DNA of 52,349 bases from Paenibacillus agaridevorans (GCF_003112455.1 NZ_BDQX01000036.1:299261-351609), one strand, 5' to 3'; counted from the stretch's first letter, positions 40,945 through 49,874 are shown. Numbers and translations: made by a program. Notes: generated from the letters alone by a model not told the origin.

Positions 40945-41643
40945 ATGACGGCATCTAAGATTGGCATCATCGGAGCAATGGCCGAAGAGATCGAACGGCT
41001 GCATGAGCATGTCCGGGTAACGGACACGTTCACCAAAGCCGGTATTACGTACTACGAAGGCAAGCTTCATGGCAAAAATGTCATCTATTGCAAGTCGGGC
41101 GTCGGCAAGGTAAATGCAGCCGTCTGTACGCAACTGCTGCTGGATGCCGGAGCTAGTCATGTTTTATTTACCGGAGTTGCGGGCGCGCTGGATCCAAGAC
41201 TTGACATTGGCGATATCGTTGTGTCGAGTTCTTGCATCCAGCATGATATGGATTGCTCGCCGCTGGGTTACCAACTAGGCGAGATTCCGTACCACCCGAA
41301 CTCGGTGTTTCGGGCTGATCCCGGACTGATCGAGTTAGCTGCAAGCGCGAGCGAGAGACTTTTCCCGGGCCGCTGCCTGACGGGAGTCGTATTGTCCGGC
41401 GACCAGTTCATTGCAAGCAAAGAGAAGGTAGAGGAGCTGCATCAGTCTCTTAAGGGAGCATGTGCAGAGATGGAAGGCGCCTCTGTCGCGCAGGTATGCG
41501 AGATGAACGGCATTCCATTTGTCGTCATCCGCTCCATGTCGGATAAAGCTGACGGCTCGGCGCATGCCAATTTTGCTGACTTTACAGTGCAGGCTTCGAA
41601 CCACTCTTATCGCATAATTGACGATATCCTGCAGCGTATATAA
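40945..41643 (+). CDS. mtnN: 5'-methylthioadenosine/S-adenosylhomocysteine nucleosidase
   Basis: The 232-residue enzyme cleaves MTA and SAH to free adenine, in methionine salvage and autoinducer-2 precursor formation. Motifs are IGIIGAMAEEIERL, CKSGVGKVNAAV, LFTGVAGALDP, SGDQFIAS, CAEMEGASVAQV (substrate Met-Glu) and VIRSMSDKADGSA with catalytic Asp. It follows ccpA by 5 bp with a weak ribosome binding site and is probably cotranscribed with it. Confidence 0.95.
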   Translation: MTASKIGIIGAMAEEIERLHEHVRVTDTFTKAGITYYEGKLHGKNVIYCKSGVGKVNAAVCTQLLLDAGASHVLFTGVAGALDPRLDIGDIVVSSSCIQHDMDCSPLGYQLGEIPYHPNSVFRADPGLIELAASASERLFPGRCLTGVVLSGDQFIASKEKVEELHQSLKGACAEMEGASVAQVCEMNGIPFVVIRSMSDKADGSAHANFADFTVQASNHSYRIIDDILQRI

Positions 41644-41649
41644 CAATAA

Positions 41650-41700
41650 AAAGAGCAATCAGCGGCCCTTAAGGCTTCGCCTGGTTGCTCTTTGTTGTTA
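41650..41700 (+). terminator. Terminator after mtnN
   Basis: AAAGAGCAATC (41650-41660) pairs with GGTTGCTCTTT (41683-41693) and the RNA ends in a T-rich stretch. Confidence 0.8.
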
Positions 41701-41738
41701 AGTATGCCGGTATGAGGTTAAGCGGAATTAAAGTAGGA

Positions 41739-41905
41739 GTTCAAAAAGTTCGGTTTTCAGCACCGAGAAGATTGAAAGAAGGTAGAAACTGAGGAGCGGA
41801 GCGTAGTGGAAGCTACGTGAGCACCGGAAGTTTCGCCTGAATTCAATATTCGATGTCGAGTACGCTTCTTGGCATACTTCGTGATCAAAAGCGGACTTTT
41901 TGAAC
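41739..41905. repeat. MITE-like element, copy 2 (167 bp)
   Basis: It has the same length and layout as copy 1 (29871-30037). The terminal inverted repeats GTTCAAAAAGTTCG and CGGACTTTTTGAAC have one mismatch. The internal block GAGGAGCGGAGCGTAGTGGA onward is shared, including the CGTAG/CTACG hairpin. It ends 4 bp from the acuC stop codon, in the 3' flank of that gene. Confidence 0.85.
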
Positions 41906-41909
41906 AACC

Positions 41910-43088
41910 TTAAAGATCCTGCGTGACGATGCCTTGCGTAATGCGATTGCTCTCCACGATCTGTGCGCGCCTCGGGACGGGAGGGATGTCGTCCGCGCCA
42001 TCCAGCCATGCCGTCGGGAGGGGAGCGGGGCTTTGGTCCTTCCAGCGGGCTATCCAGCTCTGAGGCAGCAGAGGGCTGTCGGGGCCGCGAAATTGGCTTG
42101 CCAGAGGGTGGTCGATCATTTCCAGCCAGATCATGGACCAGGCGCGTGGGACAACTCTCCATATGTCATATCCGCCGCCGCCGAGCGCGACCCACTTGCC
42201 GCCTGTGTACGTATGCGCCAGCTCATGTATAATGGCCGGAATTTCGCGATAGATATTCATGCTGCAGTGAATATGAGAGAGAGGATCGTACGCATGCGCG
42301 TCGCAGCCATGCTGGCTCACGATGATATCCGGCTTAAAGGTTGCAATGACCTTGCGAAGCGTAATGTTGAAGCTCTCCAGCCAGGATTCGTCTTCCGTAA
42401 ACGGTTCCAACGGCATATTAAAGCAAGTCCCGAAGCCGCTGTCCGCTCCTTTCTCCGCTGCATATCCCGTACCTGGGAATAGATATTTGCCTGTTTCGTG
42501 TATGGAGTAGGTGCACACATGGGGATCAGCGTAAAACACCCACTGGACGCCGTCGCCGTGATGAACGTCGGTATCGATATACAAGACTCTTGCTCCATAA
42601 CGCTCACGGATGTACTCTATGGCGATTGCCGCGTCGTTATAGACGCAGAAGCCCGAAGCTTTGTCCGGGAACGCGTGATGAAGACCGCCGGCCAGATGAA
42701 AGGCGTGCAGCGTCTGGCCGCTCATAACGGCGTCTGCGGCCGCTACTGAGCCGGCCACGATCAAGGAAGCCGCTTCGTGCATGCCGGAGAAAAAAGGCGT
42801 ATCCTCCGTCATGAGACCATACTGCTCGGCGGTTACCGCCCGAATGCGAGGATCGGCTTCATTGTTTAGCGCTTTGACAGCGTTTACGTAGTCTGGCCGA
42901 TGAACCAGCTGCAGCAATTCGTCATTGCAGACGATGCTAGGGGTGAGCAGCTCGTCATCCGTTAAGGCGCCGGCTTCTTTAAGCAGGTCGATTGTCAACG
43001 TCTGGCGTATGGGGTCGAAGGGGTGGTCCTCATTAAATTTGTAACGGGATGAATCGGAATGATGGATGAAGATAGCGTTGGATACCAT
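41910..43088 (-). CDS. acuC: Acetoin utilization protein / class II histone deacetylase-like AcuC
   Basis: The 392-residue protein of the HDAC-like fold has the zinc and charge-relay motifs VLYIDTDVHHGDGVQWVFY, YNDAAIAIEYI, QHGCDAHAYDPLS and LGGGGYDIWRVV. In Bacillus, AcuC deacetylates acetyl-CoA synthetase, reversing AcuA. The ATG at 43088 aligns with the short AcuC N-terminus; the frame continues to 43133 through a TTG that overlaps the acuA stop. It lies directly downstream of acuA. acuB, which sits between them in Bacillus, is absent. Confidence 0.93.
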   Translation of the reverse strand: MVSNAIFIHHSDSSRYKFNEDHPFDPIRQTLTIDLLKEAGALTDDELLTPSIVCNDELLQLVHRPDYVNAVKALNNEADPRIRAVTAEQYGLMTEDTPFFSGMHEAASLIVAGSVAAADAVMSGQTLHAFHLAGGLHHAFPDKASGFCVYNDAAIAIEYIRERYGARVLYIDTDVHHGDGVQWVFYADPHVCTYSIHETGKYLFPGTGYAAEKGADSGFGTCFNMPLEPFTEDESWLESFNITLRKVIATFKPDIIVSQHGCDAHAYDPLSHIHCSMNIYREIPAIIHELAHTYTGGKWVALGGGGYDIWRVVPRAWSMIWLEMIDHPLASQFRGPDSPLLPQSWIARWKDQSPAPLPTAWLDGADDIPPVPRRAQIVESNRITQGIVTQDL

Positions 43089-43129
43089 TTTCGAAAGCCA
43101 TTCCTTTCTCGCTGAGAATGTCGTTACGA

Positions 43130-43765
43130 TCAATACATATATCGATTACGGAAACGGACACGGTCGAATTGTTCGATGGATGATAACGGAACTTCCTTGC
43201 CGATCCGCACCATAAGGCAATTGGCGGGATGCGAGCAGATCTCGGGATCGTCCGTCGCGTACCAGATCATACCGGCGGACTTCATCAATCGTTCCATCAT
43301 ATTACGATAATCCCATACGTTGAGCTTGGTGCCTTCAAGGTCCCAGTGCCAATAATATTCCGTCGTAAATACGATCATGTTCTCCAGCTGCTCCTCGGCG
43401 AAAGCCAAGGCGATCAGGCGTTTGCCGATTCCATATGCGCGATAGTCATTCGCAACCTCGATTGCGCCAAGCTCGACGAGGTCGGTCATGCCGCCCTCCG
43501 ACCATCTCTCTAATTCATCGGGATAATGGAAGGTTACATATCCAACAATCAAGTCATCCTCGCGGGCGACAATAATGCGCCCTTCCGCAAGGCCAGCAAT
43601 TTCAACCAGCGCTTCATGCTGCTCCGCTGGTCGGCGGAAGGCATCCAGCTTTGCATGCATCTTGTAATCCGCGAGCCTGGAAGGAGGGACAGGACCTTCT
43701 AGGATGAGCTCCCGGCTATCGTTTATCGGGATTGTCTCGGTCTGGAGCCGTTTGCGATGTTCCAA
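43130..43765 (-). CDS. acuA: Protein acetyltransferase AcuA (GNAT)
   Basis: The 211-residue GNAT enzyme has VGYVTFHYPDELERWSEG, ELGAIEVANDYRAYGIGKRL (acetyl-CoA loop RAYGIGKRL) and WDYRNMMERLMKSAGMIWYA. In Bacillus AcuA acetylates a lysine of AcsA and shuts it off. The TTG start at 43765 follows AAAGGTG at 8 nt. It is divergent from acsA with about 200 bp between, containing cre-like sites, and followed by acuC. Confidence 0.92.
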   Translation of the reverse strand: MEHRKRLQTETIPINDSRELILEGPVPPSRLADYKMHAKLDAFRRPAEQHEALVEIAGLAEGRIIVAREDDLIVGYVTFHYPDELERWSEGGMTDLVELGAIEVANDYRAYGIGKRLIALAFAEEQLENMIVFTTEYYWHWDLEGTKLNVWDYRNMMERLMKSAGMIWYATDDPEICSHPANCLMVRIGKEVPLSSIEQFDRVRFRNRYMY

Positions 43766-43799
43766 GTGATCAACACCTTTCTTTCGGGAAAGTTACTAT

Positions 43800-43930
43800 T
43801 GTGATCGCTTTTTTCTTTATTTTGATTGCTTTATACTACTCTTTATAACAAACAATCAAGAAAATGAAAAGCGTAGTCGAATAGAATAGACTTATGGTAT
43901 AATAGGAAAAGTGTTATGTAAGCGCCTTCC
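43800..43930. promoter_or_regulatory. acuA-acsA divergent control region with cre-like sites
   Basis: For acsA, TATAAT (43898-43903) is followed by TGTAAGCGCCTTCC (43917-43930), a cre-like site that fails the consensus at two positions and would sit just after the start of transcription. For acuA, the minus strand has TTGATT, 18 bp and TATAAA (around 43835-43864). TGTGATCGCTTTTT (43800-43813) is a weaker cre-like site. CcpA control of acsA and acuABC is established in Bacillus; here it is inferred. Confidence 0.5.
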
Positions 43931-43969
43931 TATGATGGCGATTTCCAGATTTGATGGGAGAGTGATAGT

Positions 43970-45694
43970 ATGAGCAACCTACATCAAGAGCGCATACCCG
44001 CAACGGCAACAAACCCCAACCTCAAAAATTACGAAGAAGCAGCCGCTTCCTTCTCGTGGGATCAGATCGAACGCACGTTCAGCTGGACCGAGAACGGCAA
44101 GGTCAATATGGCATACGAAGCGATCGAGCGCCATATCGAGAACGGTAAAGGGGACAAGATTGCCCTTCATTACAGCGACAATGAAAGGGATGAAACATAC
44201 ACGTTCCGTCAGCTTAGCGAGCAATCGAATCGCTTCACGAACGTTCTTCGCGGTCTCGGAATCGGCAAAGGCGAACGTGTCTTCATCTTCATGCCCCGCA
44301 CGCCGGAGCTGTACTTCAGCGTTCTAGGCGTCTTAAAGATCGGCGCCGTCGTCGGTCCGTTGTTCGAGGCGTTTATGGAGACGGCCGTCAAGGATCGTCT
44401 GCAAGACAGCGAAGCGGTCGCAATCGTGACCACGCCTGCCCTGCTGCATCGCATTAAGAGAGACGAATTGCCCGCGTTAAAACATATTATCGTCTTCGGC
44501 AACGATGTTCCGGAAGAGGAAGGCATCGTGAACTTCAAGAGTGAGATGGCCGCCGCTTCCGATAAAGCCGAGATCGAGTGGCTGGACCGTGAAGACGGAC
44601 TTATCCTCCATTATACATCAGGTTCTACTGGTAAGCCAAAGGGGGTGTTCCATGTCCAGAACGCCATGGTTCAGCACAAGTATACCGGACAGATCGTTCT
44701 GGATCTAAAGGAAGACGACGTATACTGGTGCACAGCCGATCCGGGCTGGGTCACAGGCACATCTTACGGCATTTTCGGACCATGGCTTAACGGAGCTACC
44801 AACGTCATTCGCGGCGGCCGCTTTAGCCCGGCAGACTGGTACAACGTCATTCAGAAGTACGGCGTCACGGTTTGGTACAGCGCGCCTACCGCGTTCCGTA
44901 TGTTGATGGGAGCAGGGGACGACCTGTCCAAGCAGTATGACCTGTCGAGCCTGCGACATGTGCTGAGCGTCGGAGAGCCGCTTAATCCAGAGGTTGTACG
45001 TTGGGGGATGAAGGTTTACGGACAACGTATTCACGATACTTGGTGGATGACGGAAACTGGCGGACAGCTCATCTGCAATTATCCGAGCATGGATATTAAG
45101 CCCGGCTCCATGGGCAAGCCGCTCCCAGGCATTCGCGCTGCGATCATTGACGACAACGGCAACGAAGTGCCTCCTTACCGGATGGGCAATCTGGCTATTG
45201 GGACGCCTTGGCCTGCCATGATGCGCAAGGTATGGAACAATCCTTCCAAGTACGAAGAATATTTCCGTTTAAAGGGATGGTATGTATCCGGTGACTCTGC
45301 ATATATGGATGAGGATGGTTACTTCTGGTTCCAGGGCCGTATCGATGACGTTATCAATACAGCCGGCGAACGCGTTGGACCGTTTGAGGTAGAGAGCAAG
45401 CTCGTCGAGCATCCTGCCGTAGCGGAAGCGGGCGTCATCGGCAAGCCGGACATGGTGCGCGGCGAGATTATTAAGGCGTTCATTGCGCTTCGCGAAGGCT
45501 ACGAGCCGACTGAGGAGCTTAAAAAGGAGATTTCCCAATTCGTCAAGGTCGGCTTGTCGGCACATGCCGCTCCTCGCGAGATCGAATTTAAGGATAAGCT
45601 GCCAAAGACGCGCAGCGGCAAGATTATGCGGCGCGTGCTGAAGGCGTGGGAGCTTAACCTGCCGACAGGAGATCTGTCCACAATCGAAGATTAA
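43970..45694 (+). CDS. acsA: Acetyl-CoA synthetase (AMP-forming)
   Basis: The 574-residue enzyme converts acetate, ATP and CoA to acetyl-CoA via acetyl-AMP. Motifs are the P-loop-like LHYTSGSTGKPKGV, DTWWMTETGGQLI, YVSGDSAYMDEDGYFWFQGR (A8 region with catalytic Asp) and the C-terminal acetylation-site motif PKTRSGKIMRRVLK, where Lys is the AcuA target. This is the shorter Bacillus AcsA type. A TGGGAGAG site precedes the ATG. It is controlled with its divergent modifiers AcuA and AcuC. Confidence 0.96.
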   Translation: MSNLHQERIPATATNPNLKNYEEAAASFSWDQIERTFSWTENGKVNMAYEAIERHIENGKGDKIALHYSDNERDETYTFRQLSEQSNRFTNVLRGLGIGKGERVFIFMPRTPELYFSVLGVLKIGAVVGPLFEAFMETAVKDRLQDSEAVAIVTTPALLHRIKRDELPALKHIIVFGNDVPEEEGIVNFKSEMAAASDKAEIEWLDREDGLILHYTSGSTGKPKGVFHVQNAMVQHKYTGQIVLDLKEDDVYWCTADPGWVTGTSYGIFGPWLNGATNVIRGGRFSPADWYNVIQKYGVTVWYSAPTAFRMLMGAGDDLSKQYDLSSLRHVLSVGEPLNPEVVRWGMKVYGQRIHDTWWMTETGGQLICNYPSMDIKPGSMGKPLPGIRAAIIDDNGNEVPPYRMGNLAIGTPWPAMMRKVWNNPSKYEEYFRLKGWYVSGDSAYMDEDGYFWFQGRIDDVINTAGERVGPFEVESKLVEHPAVAEAGVIGKPDMVRGEIIKAFIALREGYEPTEELKKEISQFVKVGLSAHAAPREIEFKDKLPKTRSGKIMRRVLKAWELNLPTGDLSTIED

Positions 45695-45703
45695 GTTCCG
45701 GAC

Positions 45704-45800
45704 AAGGCGAAACGACTACGCCGTCCTTTGGCGGCGGGGCGCGTTTCGTTCCGAGAATTATAGAGAAAGTATGATGAAATCATATACTTTCCTATAATTC
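45704..45800. repeat. Double-hairpin dispersed repeat, copy A
   Basis: The 97-bp element has a first hairpin (GCGAAACG ... CGCGTTTCGT) followed by TTCCGAGAATTATAG and a second inverted repeat (GAATTATAG-GAAAGTAT ... ATACTTTC-TATAATTC). Copy B at 51487-51582 has the same order and spacing. Both lie just after the last gene of an operon. Confidence 0.7.
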
Positions 45801-45805
45801 ATAAA

Positions 45806-45850
45806 AAGGGTTATTCCGAGGTTCACAACCTCGGAATAACCCTTCTTTCT
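45806..45850. terminator. Bidirectional terminator between acsA and the PBP gene
   Basis: A perfect 18-bp stem (45806-45823 with 45827-45844) and CAC loop have T-rich DNA on both sides. Confidence 0.88.
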
Positions 45851-45876
45851 GTTTTGATTCTGCAGCAGATTCGGTG

Positions 45877-48800
45877 TCAGCCCACGATCTTTATCTTCGA
45901 GGAAGGTGACGAATGACCTGCCGCATTTTCCGCTACGATGTAATAGGTGCCTGTCGCAAACGGCGAGACATGCTCGTAATTCGTTTGCGAGGTCGAGCCC
46001 AGCAGCATGTAATTGTCATCATTGCCGGAGCTGTAATAGATATGATAGGTAGTGACTTGATCAGACACCGGGTTCGCAGCCCAGCTCACGACTACGCTTA
46101 GAGCAGAGCTTTCGGCCTGCAAGCCGGTAGGAGCGGAAGGCGCAGCTCCCGTTTCCGAACCGCCGTTACCCTCGTTGCCGCCTTCATTGCCATCGCCAGG
46201 CAGTCCTGGGATGGAAGGGATTTCTGGTAAGCCAGGCACCACGCCGTTCGACATAATCGCGCTCGGAGCCGATTCCTTGCCGACAACGTCGACCGCCACA
46301 ACATAATAGGTTGTGCTATCTGTCGCGGAAGCCGTAAAGGATGAAGAATAATCATCTCCTAACAGCAGCGAGCTGCCGAACTTCTCGTAAGCCCCCGCAT
46401 TCGTAGAGCGGTAGATTCGATAACCGACCACATCCGCCGACGGGCTGTCCTTGAACGTAATCGTCAGCGAGCCATTGCCGCCTTGAGTCATCTTTACGTC
46501 GACCGGCGGAGCAGGGGCTGCGCCATCATCACTGCGCGGGTCCGTCTTGGACGGAGCGTCGTTGCCCGCATCAGCCGGGATGTAGATTTCCATAGGACGT
46601 CTGCTGCTGGCTGGCAGCTTCGCTTGCGCTGCTTGAATTTCATCCATCAGTTCGTCCAACGGCTTTTTGCGCTTAATGACGACCTTTTCCTTGAGCATAT
46701 CGTCCGGCGTAAGCTCGTTAGGCACGTAGTTGATGCCTTTGTACGTAATCAGCTTCATACTGACGAGGGCATCGTCCTTCTTCTTAGGCAAAAATTCCTT
46801 GTTGAACCAGTCCGTGACGGACATGCCGGCCGAACTCGTCAGCGAGCTTGGCAGAAGACCGCTTGCCGATGATACGGTAGCCTTGACGATGCCATCCGGC
46901 TTCGGGAATTCTTCTGTATTAAACAGGCCGGGCTTCTGTTCCGACACCTCGTTCATAATTAGTGTCCAGATCGAACGTGCCCGTGTTCGTCCGTTGTTGG
47001 ACAGGGAATTGACCTGCTCCTCATAGCCGGCCCAAACGCCTAGCGTAACATCAGGAGAGAAGCCCATAAACCAGACATCGCCGTAGCTTTGCGTAGATCC
47101 TGTTTTGCCTGCGATCGGAATCTTGCCATATTGTTTGAATTGCTTCGAGATAGCGTTGCCTGAGCCCGACGGGCTGGAAATAACCGTCTTCAACATGTCG
47201 GTCATCAGGAAGGCCGTCTGCTCCGAAAATACTTGCTTAGGCTGAGCTTTATGCTCGTAGACGATCTTGCCGTTCGCGTCCGTAATTTTTTCGATCATGT
47301 ATGCGTCGTTGAATACGCCTTGATTCGGGATGGCGCCGTAAGCGTTGGTCATCTCTTCTACCGAGACGCCGAGCCGCAGTCCGCCGATAACGCCGGTCTG
47401 GGAATACGCATCCTCAGGCTGCAGCGTGGTGATGCCGAGCTCCCGGACGAACTCCCAAGCCTTTTCGATCGTTACTTCTTCGTTGAAAATTTTCAGTGCC
47501 GGCAAGTTCATGGAGCGGTTTAGCGCGTCGCGCGCCGTTACGAGTCCCGTGAACTTCCGATTGACGTTCATCGGGATATGATAACCCTTCTGTCCGTCGC
47601 TGAGCACGAGCGGGGCATCGTCGATGATGCTCGCCGGCTGGATGATGCCGGAATCGATGGCGGGCAGATAGGCAGCCAGCGTCTTCATCGTGGAGCCCGG
47701 CTGGCGGATCATCTGCGTCGCGAAGTTCATCTGCTCCTCGTAGAAGTCGCGGCCTTCCAGCATGCCGATAATGGCGCCGGTCTTATGATCCAGCATGATT
47801 GCGGCAGTCTGCTCCAGACCCTTCTTCTCGCTGTAAGGCGTGAAGTTTTCTTCGTTGCTGCCAATCTTGCGCATGATGTCGTACACTTGCTTGTCGATCG
47901 TGGTGTAGACATGATATCCGCCACGAAGCAACTGTTCCCTTGCCTGTTCGATCAGCTCCGCGTTTTCCTTGCCGCGAAGGGCTTCCTTCGTCAAGGTAGG
48001 GTCCTCCTGCATGAGCAGGGCTTCGGCCGCCTGACGCTCCGCCTCCAGCATGAGGTAGGGATAAGTCGTATAGGCTTTCTCGCTTGGAGGAGCAATTGAG
48101 GCTCTTGTATCGAATTTAATCGCTTCATCGTATTCCGCCTGCGTAATTCTTCCAGTTTCCAGCATTCGTGACAATACGAGCTGCTGGCGCTTTACTGCGC
48201 GTTCGAAGCCGGCTTCATTAAATTTGCCCGTCCCCGTGAAAGCATTGTACAAGGATGGGAGCTGCGGCAAGCCGGCCAGATAAGCCGACTGGGCAATATT
48301 GAGCTTTTTGAGATCGCTGATTCCGAATATGCCCTTGGCAGCGGCTTGAATGCCGAATACCTGATAACCGTTGGAGCCGTTGCCGAACGGCATCTTGTTC
48401 AAGTAGGCAGCCAATATTTCTTTTTTCGTTAAGTAACGTTCCATCCGCAACGACAAAAATATTTCTTTGATTTTGCGGCTGTCCGTTTTGTCCAGGTTGA
48501 GAAACACCCGTCTGGCGAGCTGCTGGGTCAGCGTACTGCCGCCCGTCTGCGTATCTTCATTAAACAGCTTCTGCTTGACGGCGCGGCCGAGACCGTTGAC
48601 GCTCACGCCTTTATGTTCGAAGAACTCATTGTCCTCCGTTGCCAGCAGAGCGTTGATGACGCTTTGCGGGATGTCGTCGTACTCCACAACGATCCGGTCT
48701 TCGTCTGTCCGAAGCTGGCCGACCAGCGAGTCGTCGTTGAAGTAGACATAGCCCGTCATCGAATATTCGCCGACCTTGTCCTGAATGACGGATTGCGGTC

Positions 48801-48972
48801 GAACTTCCTCGTCTTTGACGAGAGCGGCGACATAACCCGTTACGGCTCCTCCTGCGAGCAGGCCGAAGAAGATGCCGAAGTAAATAATCCATTTCACTGT
48901 GATAAATGATACTAGTCCGAACATTCGCCATTTGCCGTAGGGCTTCCGCGATGGCTTTGTATCCTCTTGCAT
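45877..48972 (-). CDS. Class A penicillin-binding protein with fibronectin type III tail
   Basis: The 1031-residue bifunctional peptidoglycan synthase has a cytoplasmic N-terminus and one membrane helix (about 27-51). Glycosyltransferase (GT51) motifs are ATEDNEFFEHKGVSV (catalytic Glu113), GGSTLTQQLAR, KKEILAAYLNKMPFG. Transpeptidase motifs are QPGSTMK (Ser427, Lys430), SMN, and AGKTGST. After about residue 800 there are two fibronectin type III-like repeats (SADVVGYRIYRSTNAGAYEK and VSDQVTTYHIYYSSGNDD) with a Gly/Pro linker. PBP1A/1F-type PBPs with FN3 tails are known in Paenibacillus. The ATG at 48972 follows GGAGGAGT. Confidence 0.93.
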   Translation of the reverse strand: MQEDTKPSRKPYGKWRMFGLVSFITVKWIIYFGIFFGLLAGGAVTGYVAALVKDEEVRPQSVIQDKVGEYSMTGYVYFNDDSLVGQLRTDEDRIVVEYDDIPQSVINALLATEDNEFFEHKGVSVNGLGRAVKQKLFNEDTQTGGSTLTQQLARRVFLNLDKTDSRKIKEIFLSLRMERYLTKKEILAAYLNKMPFGNGSNGYQVFGIQAAAKGIFGISDLKKLNIAQSAYLAGLPQLPSLYNAFTGTGKFNEAGFERAVKRQQLVLSRMLETGRITQAEYDEAIKFDTRASIAPPSEKAYTTYPYLMLEAERQAAEALLMQEDPTLTKEALRGKENAELIEQAREQLLRGGYHVYTTIDKQVYDIMRKIGSNEENFTPYSEKKGLEQTAAIMLDHKTGAIIGMLEGRDFYEEQMNFATQMIRQPGSTMKTLAAYLPAIDSGIIQPASIIDDAPLVLSDGQKGYHIPMNVNRKFTGLVTARDALNRSMNLPALKIFNEEVTIEKAWEFVRELGITTLQPEDAYSQTGVIGGLRLGVSVEEMTNAYGAIPNQGVFNDAYMIEKITDANGKIVYEHKAQPKQVFSEQTAFLMTDMLKTVISSPSGSGNAISKQFKQYGKIPIAGKTGSTQSYGDVWFMGFSPDVTLGVWAGYEEQVNSLSNNGRTRARSIWTLIMNEVSEQKPGLFNTEEFPKPDGIVKATVSSASGLLPSSLTSSAGMSVTDWFNKEFLPKKKDDALVSMKLITYKGINYVPNELTPDDMLKEKVVIKRKKPLDELMDEIQAAQAKLPASSRRPMEIYIPADAGNDAPSKTDPRSDDGAAPAPPVDVKMTQGGNGSLTITFKDSPSADVVGYRIYRSTNAGAYEKFGSSLLLGDDYSSSFTASATDSTTYYVVAVDVVGKESAPSAIMSNGVVPGLPEIPSIPGLPGDGNEGGNEGNGGSETGAAPSAPTGLQAESSALSVVVSWAANPVSDQVTTYHIYYSSGNDDNYMLLGSTSQTNYEHVSPFATGTYYIVAENAAGHSSPSSKIKIVG

Positions 48973-49301
48973 GCTTATAACTCCTCCTCCAAAATAGCAT
49001 TACCATTATAGCACAAAACGATATTCGGTTCATGTATTCGGCCGTTCAGCAAAGCTGTGCCGTACAGTTCGTTACGGATTGGCGGCAAGAAAAAAAGAAT
49101 CTTATCTTATTGTTAAACGCATGACGAGGCGGAAAAGTTTTGTATAATAAGTAAAGGGGGAGAGTTTTCATGTCATTAAATGAAAAAAGCCTGAAAGAAA
49201 GTGAAGTTTGTCGAATTTTTTTAGCAACTTTTGTAGCAGGTCGGCCGTATTAATTACGGTAAAGATTACAGGTTCTGGAGACCATGGGATGGAGGTGGAA
49301 G
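48973..49301 (+). promoter_or_regulatory. nfeD-floT upstream region with ECF-type promoter candidate
   Basis: AGCAAC (49223-49228), 17 bp and CGTA (49246-49249) match the ECF sigma pattern (AAC motif, CGT box) used for the homologous yuaF-floT operon, which is SigW-controlled in Bacillus subtilis. A sigma-A-like TATAAT (49143-49148) lies further upstream. A 27-codon ORF (49170-49253, starting MSLNEKSLKESEV behind GGGGGAGAG) overlaps the ECF site and is probably not a gene, though its ribosome binding site is good. Confidence 0.5.
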
Positions 49302-49835
49302 ATGGAAACGTTATTTTTATCCTGTTTGGCGCTAGGCATCCTGTTCGCGATTGTCAGCGTCATATTCGGAGACTGGCTCAGCCAAGCCATGGAAGGAGCG
49401 CTAGACTTCTTGTCGCTGGAAGGTCCCGCCTTCCTGAGCCCGATGACTTTGTTCGGTGGCATTACGGCTTTCGGAGGAGCCGGACTTATGCTGACCCGCT
49501 ACACGTCGCTAGGCGAATGGATCGTCGTGCTGCTCGCCGTCCTGATTGCCATCGCTCTTGGAGCGGCGGTGTTCTTCCTGTACGTAAGGCCCATGGAGAA
49601 TAGCGAGAACTCCATTGCGTTCACGCTCCAATCCCTGGCCGGCACGCTCGGCGAGGTAACGATTCCGATCCCTGCGACAGGTTATGGCGAAGTGATGATC
49701 CAGGCCGGAGCGGGCGTTACGAATCAGATCGCTGCCAGCTTCGATCAGCAGCCGATATCCGGAGATGCGAAAGTCGTCGTCGTGGAAGTGAAGGATAGTG
49801 TGTTATACGTCTCCGAAGTGAATCTGAGCATCTAA
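49302..49835 (+). CDS. NfeD family membrane protein (YuaF-like)
   Basis: The 177-residue protein has an N-terminal helix, two further helices around residues 46-64 and 74-96, and a C-terminal OB-fold-like soluble domain (AGTLGEVTIPIPATGYGEVM, VVVVEVKDSVLYVSEV). This is the short NfeD type that partners flotillins. The ATG at 49302 follows GGAGGTGGA. An upstream ATG at 49284 is in the same frame but overlaps the Shine-Dalgarno region. floT starts 40 bp downstream. Confidence 0.88.
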   Translation: METLFLSCLALGILFAIVSVIFGDWLSQAMEGALDFLSLEGPAFLSPMTLFGGITAFGGAGLMLTRYTSLGEWIVVLLAVLIAIALGAAVFFLYVRPMENSENSIAFTLQSLAGTLGEVTIPIPATGYGEVMIQAGAGVTNQIAASFDQQPISGDAKVVVVEVKDSVLYVSEVNLSI

Positions 49836-49874
49836 ACGAAACAGTCGTAAGTGTACTTTATTATGAGAGGAGTC

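Noticed and set aside
49170..49253. 27-codon ORF before nfeD
   Set aside because: It has a good Shine-Dalgarno but overlaps the ECF promoter candidate, is very short and has no recognisable feature. It is mentioned only in the upstream region.
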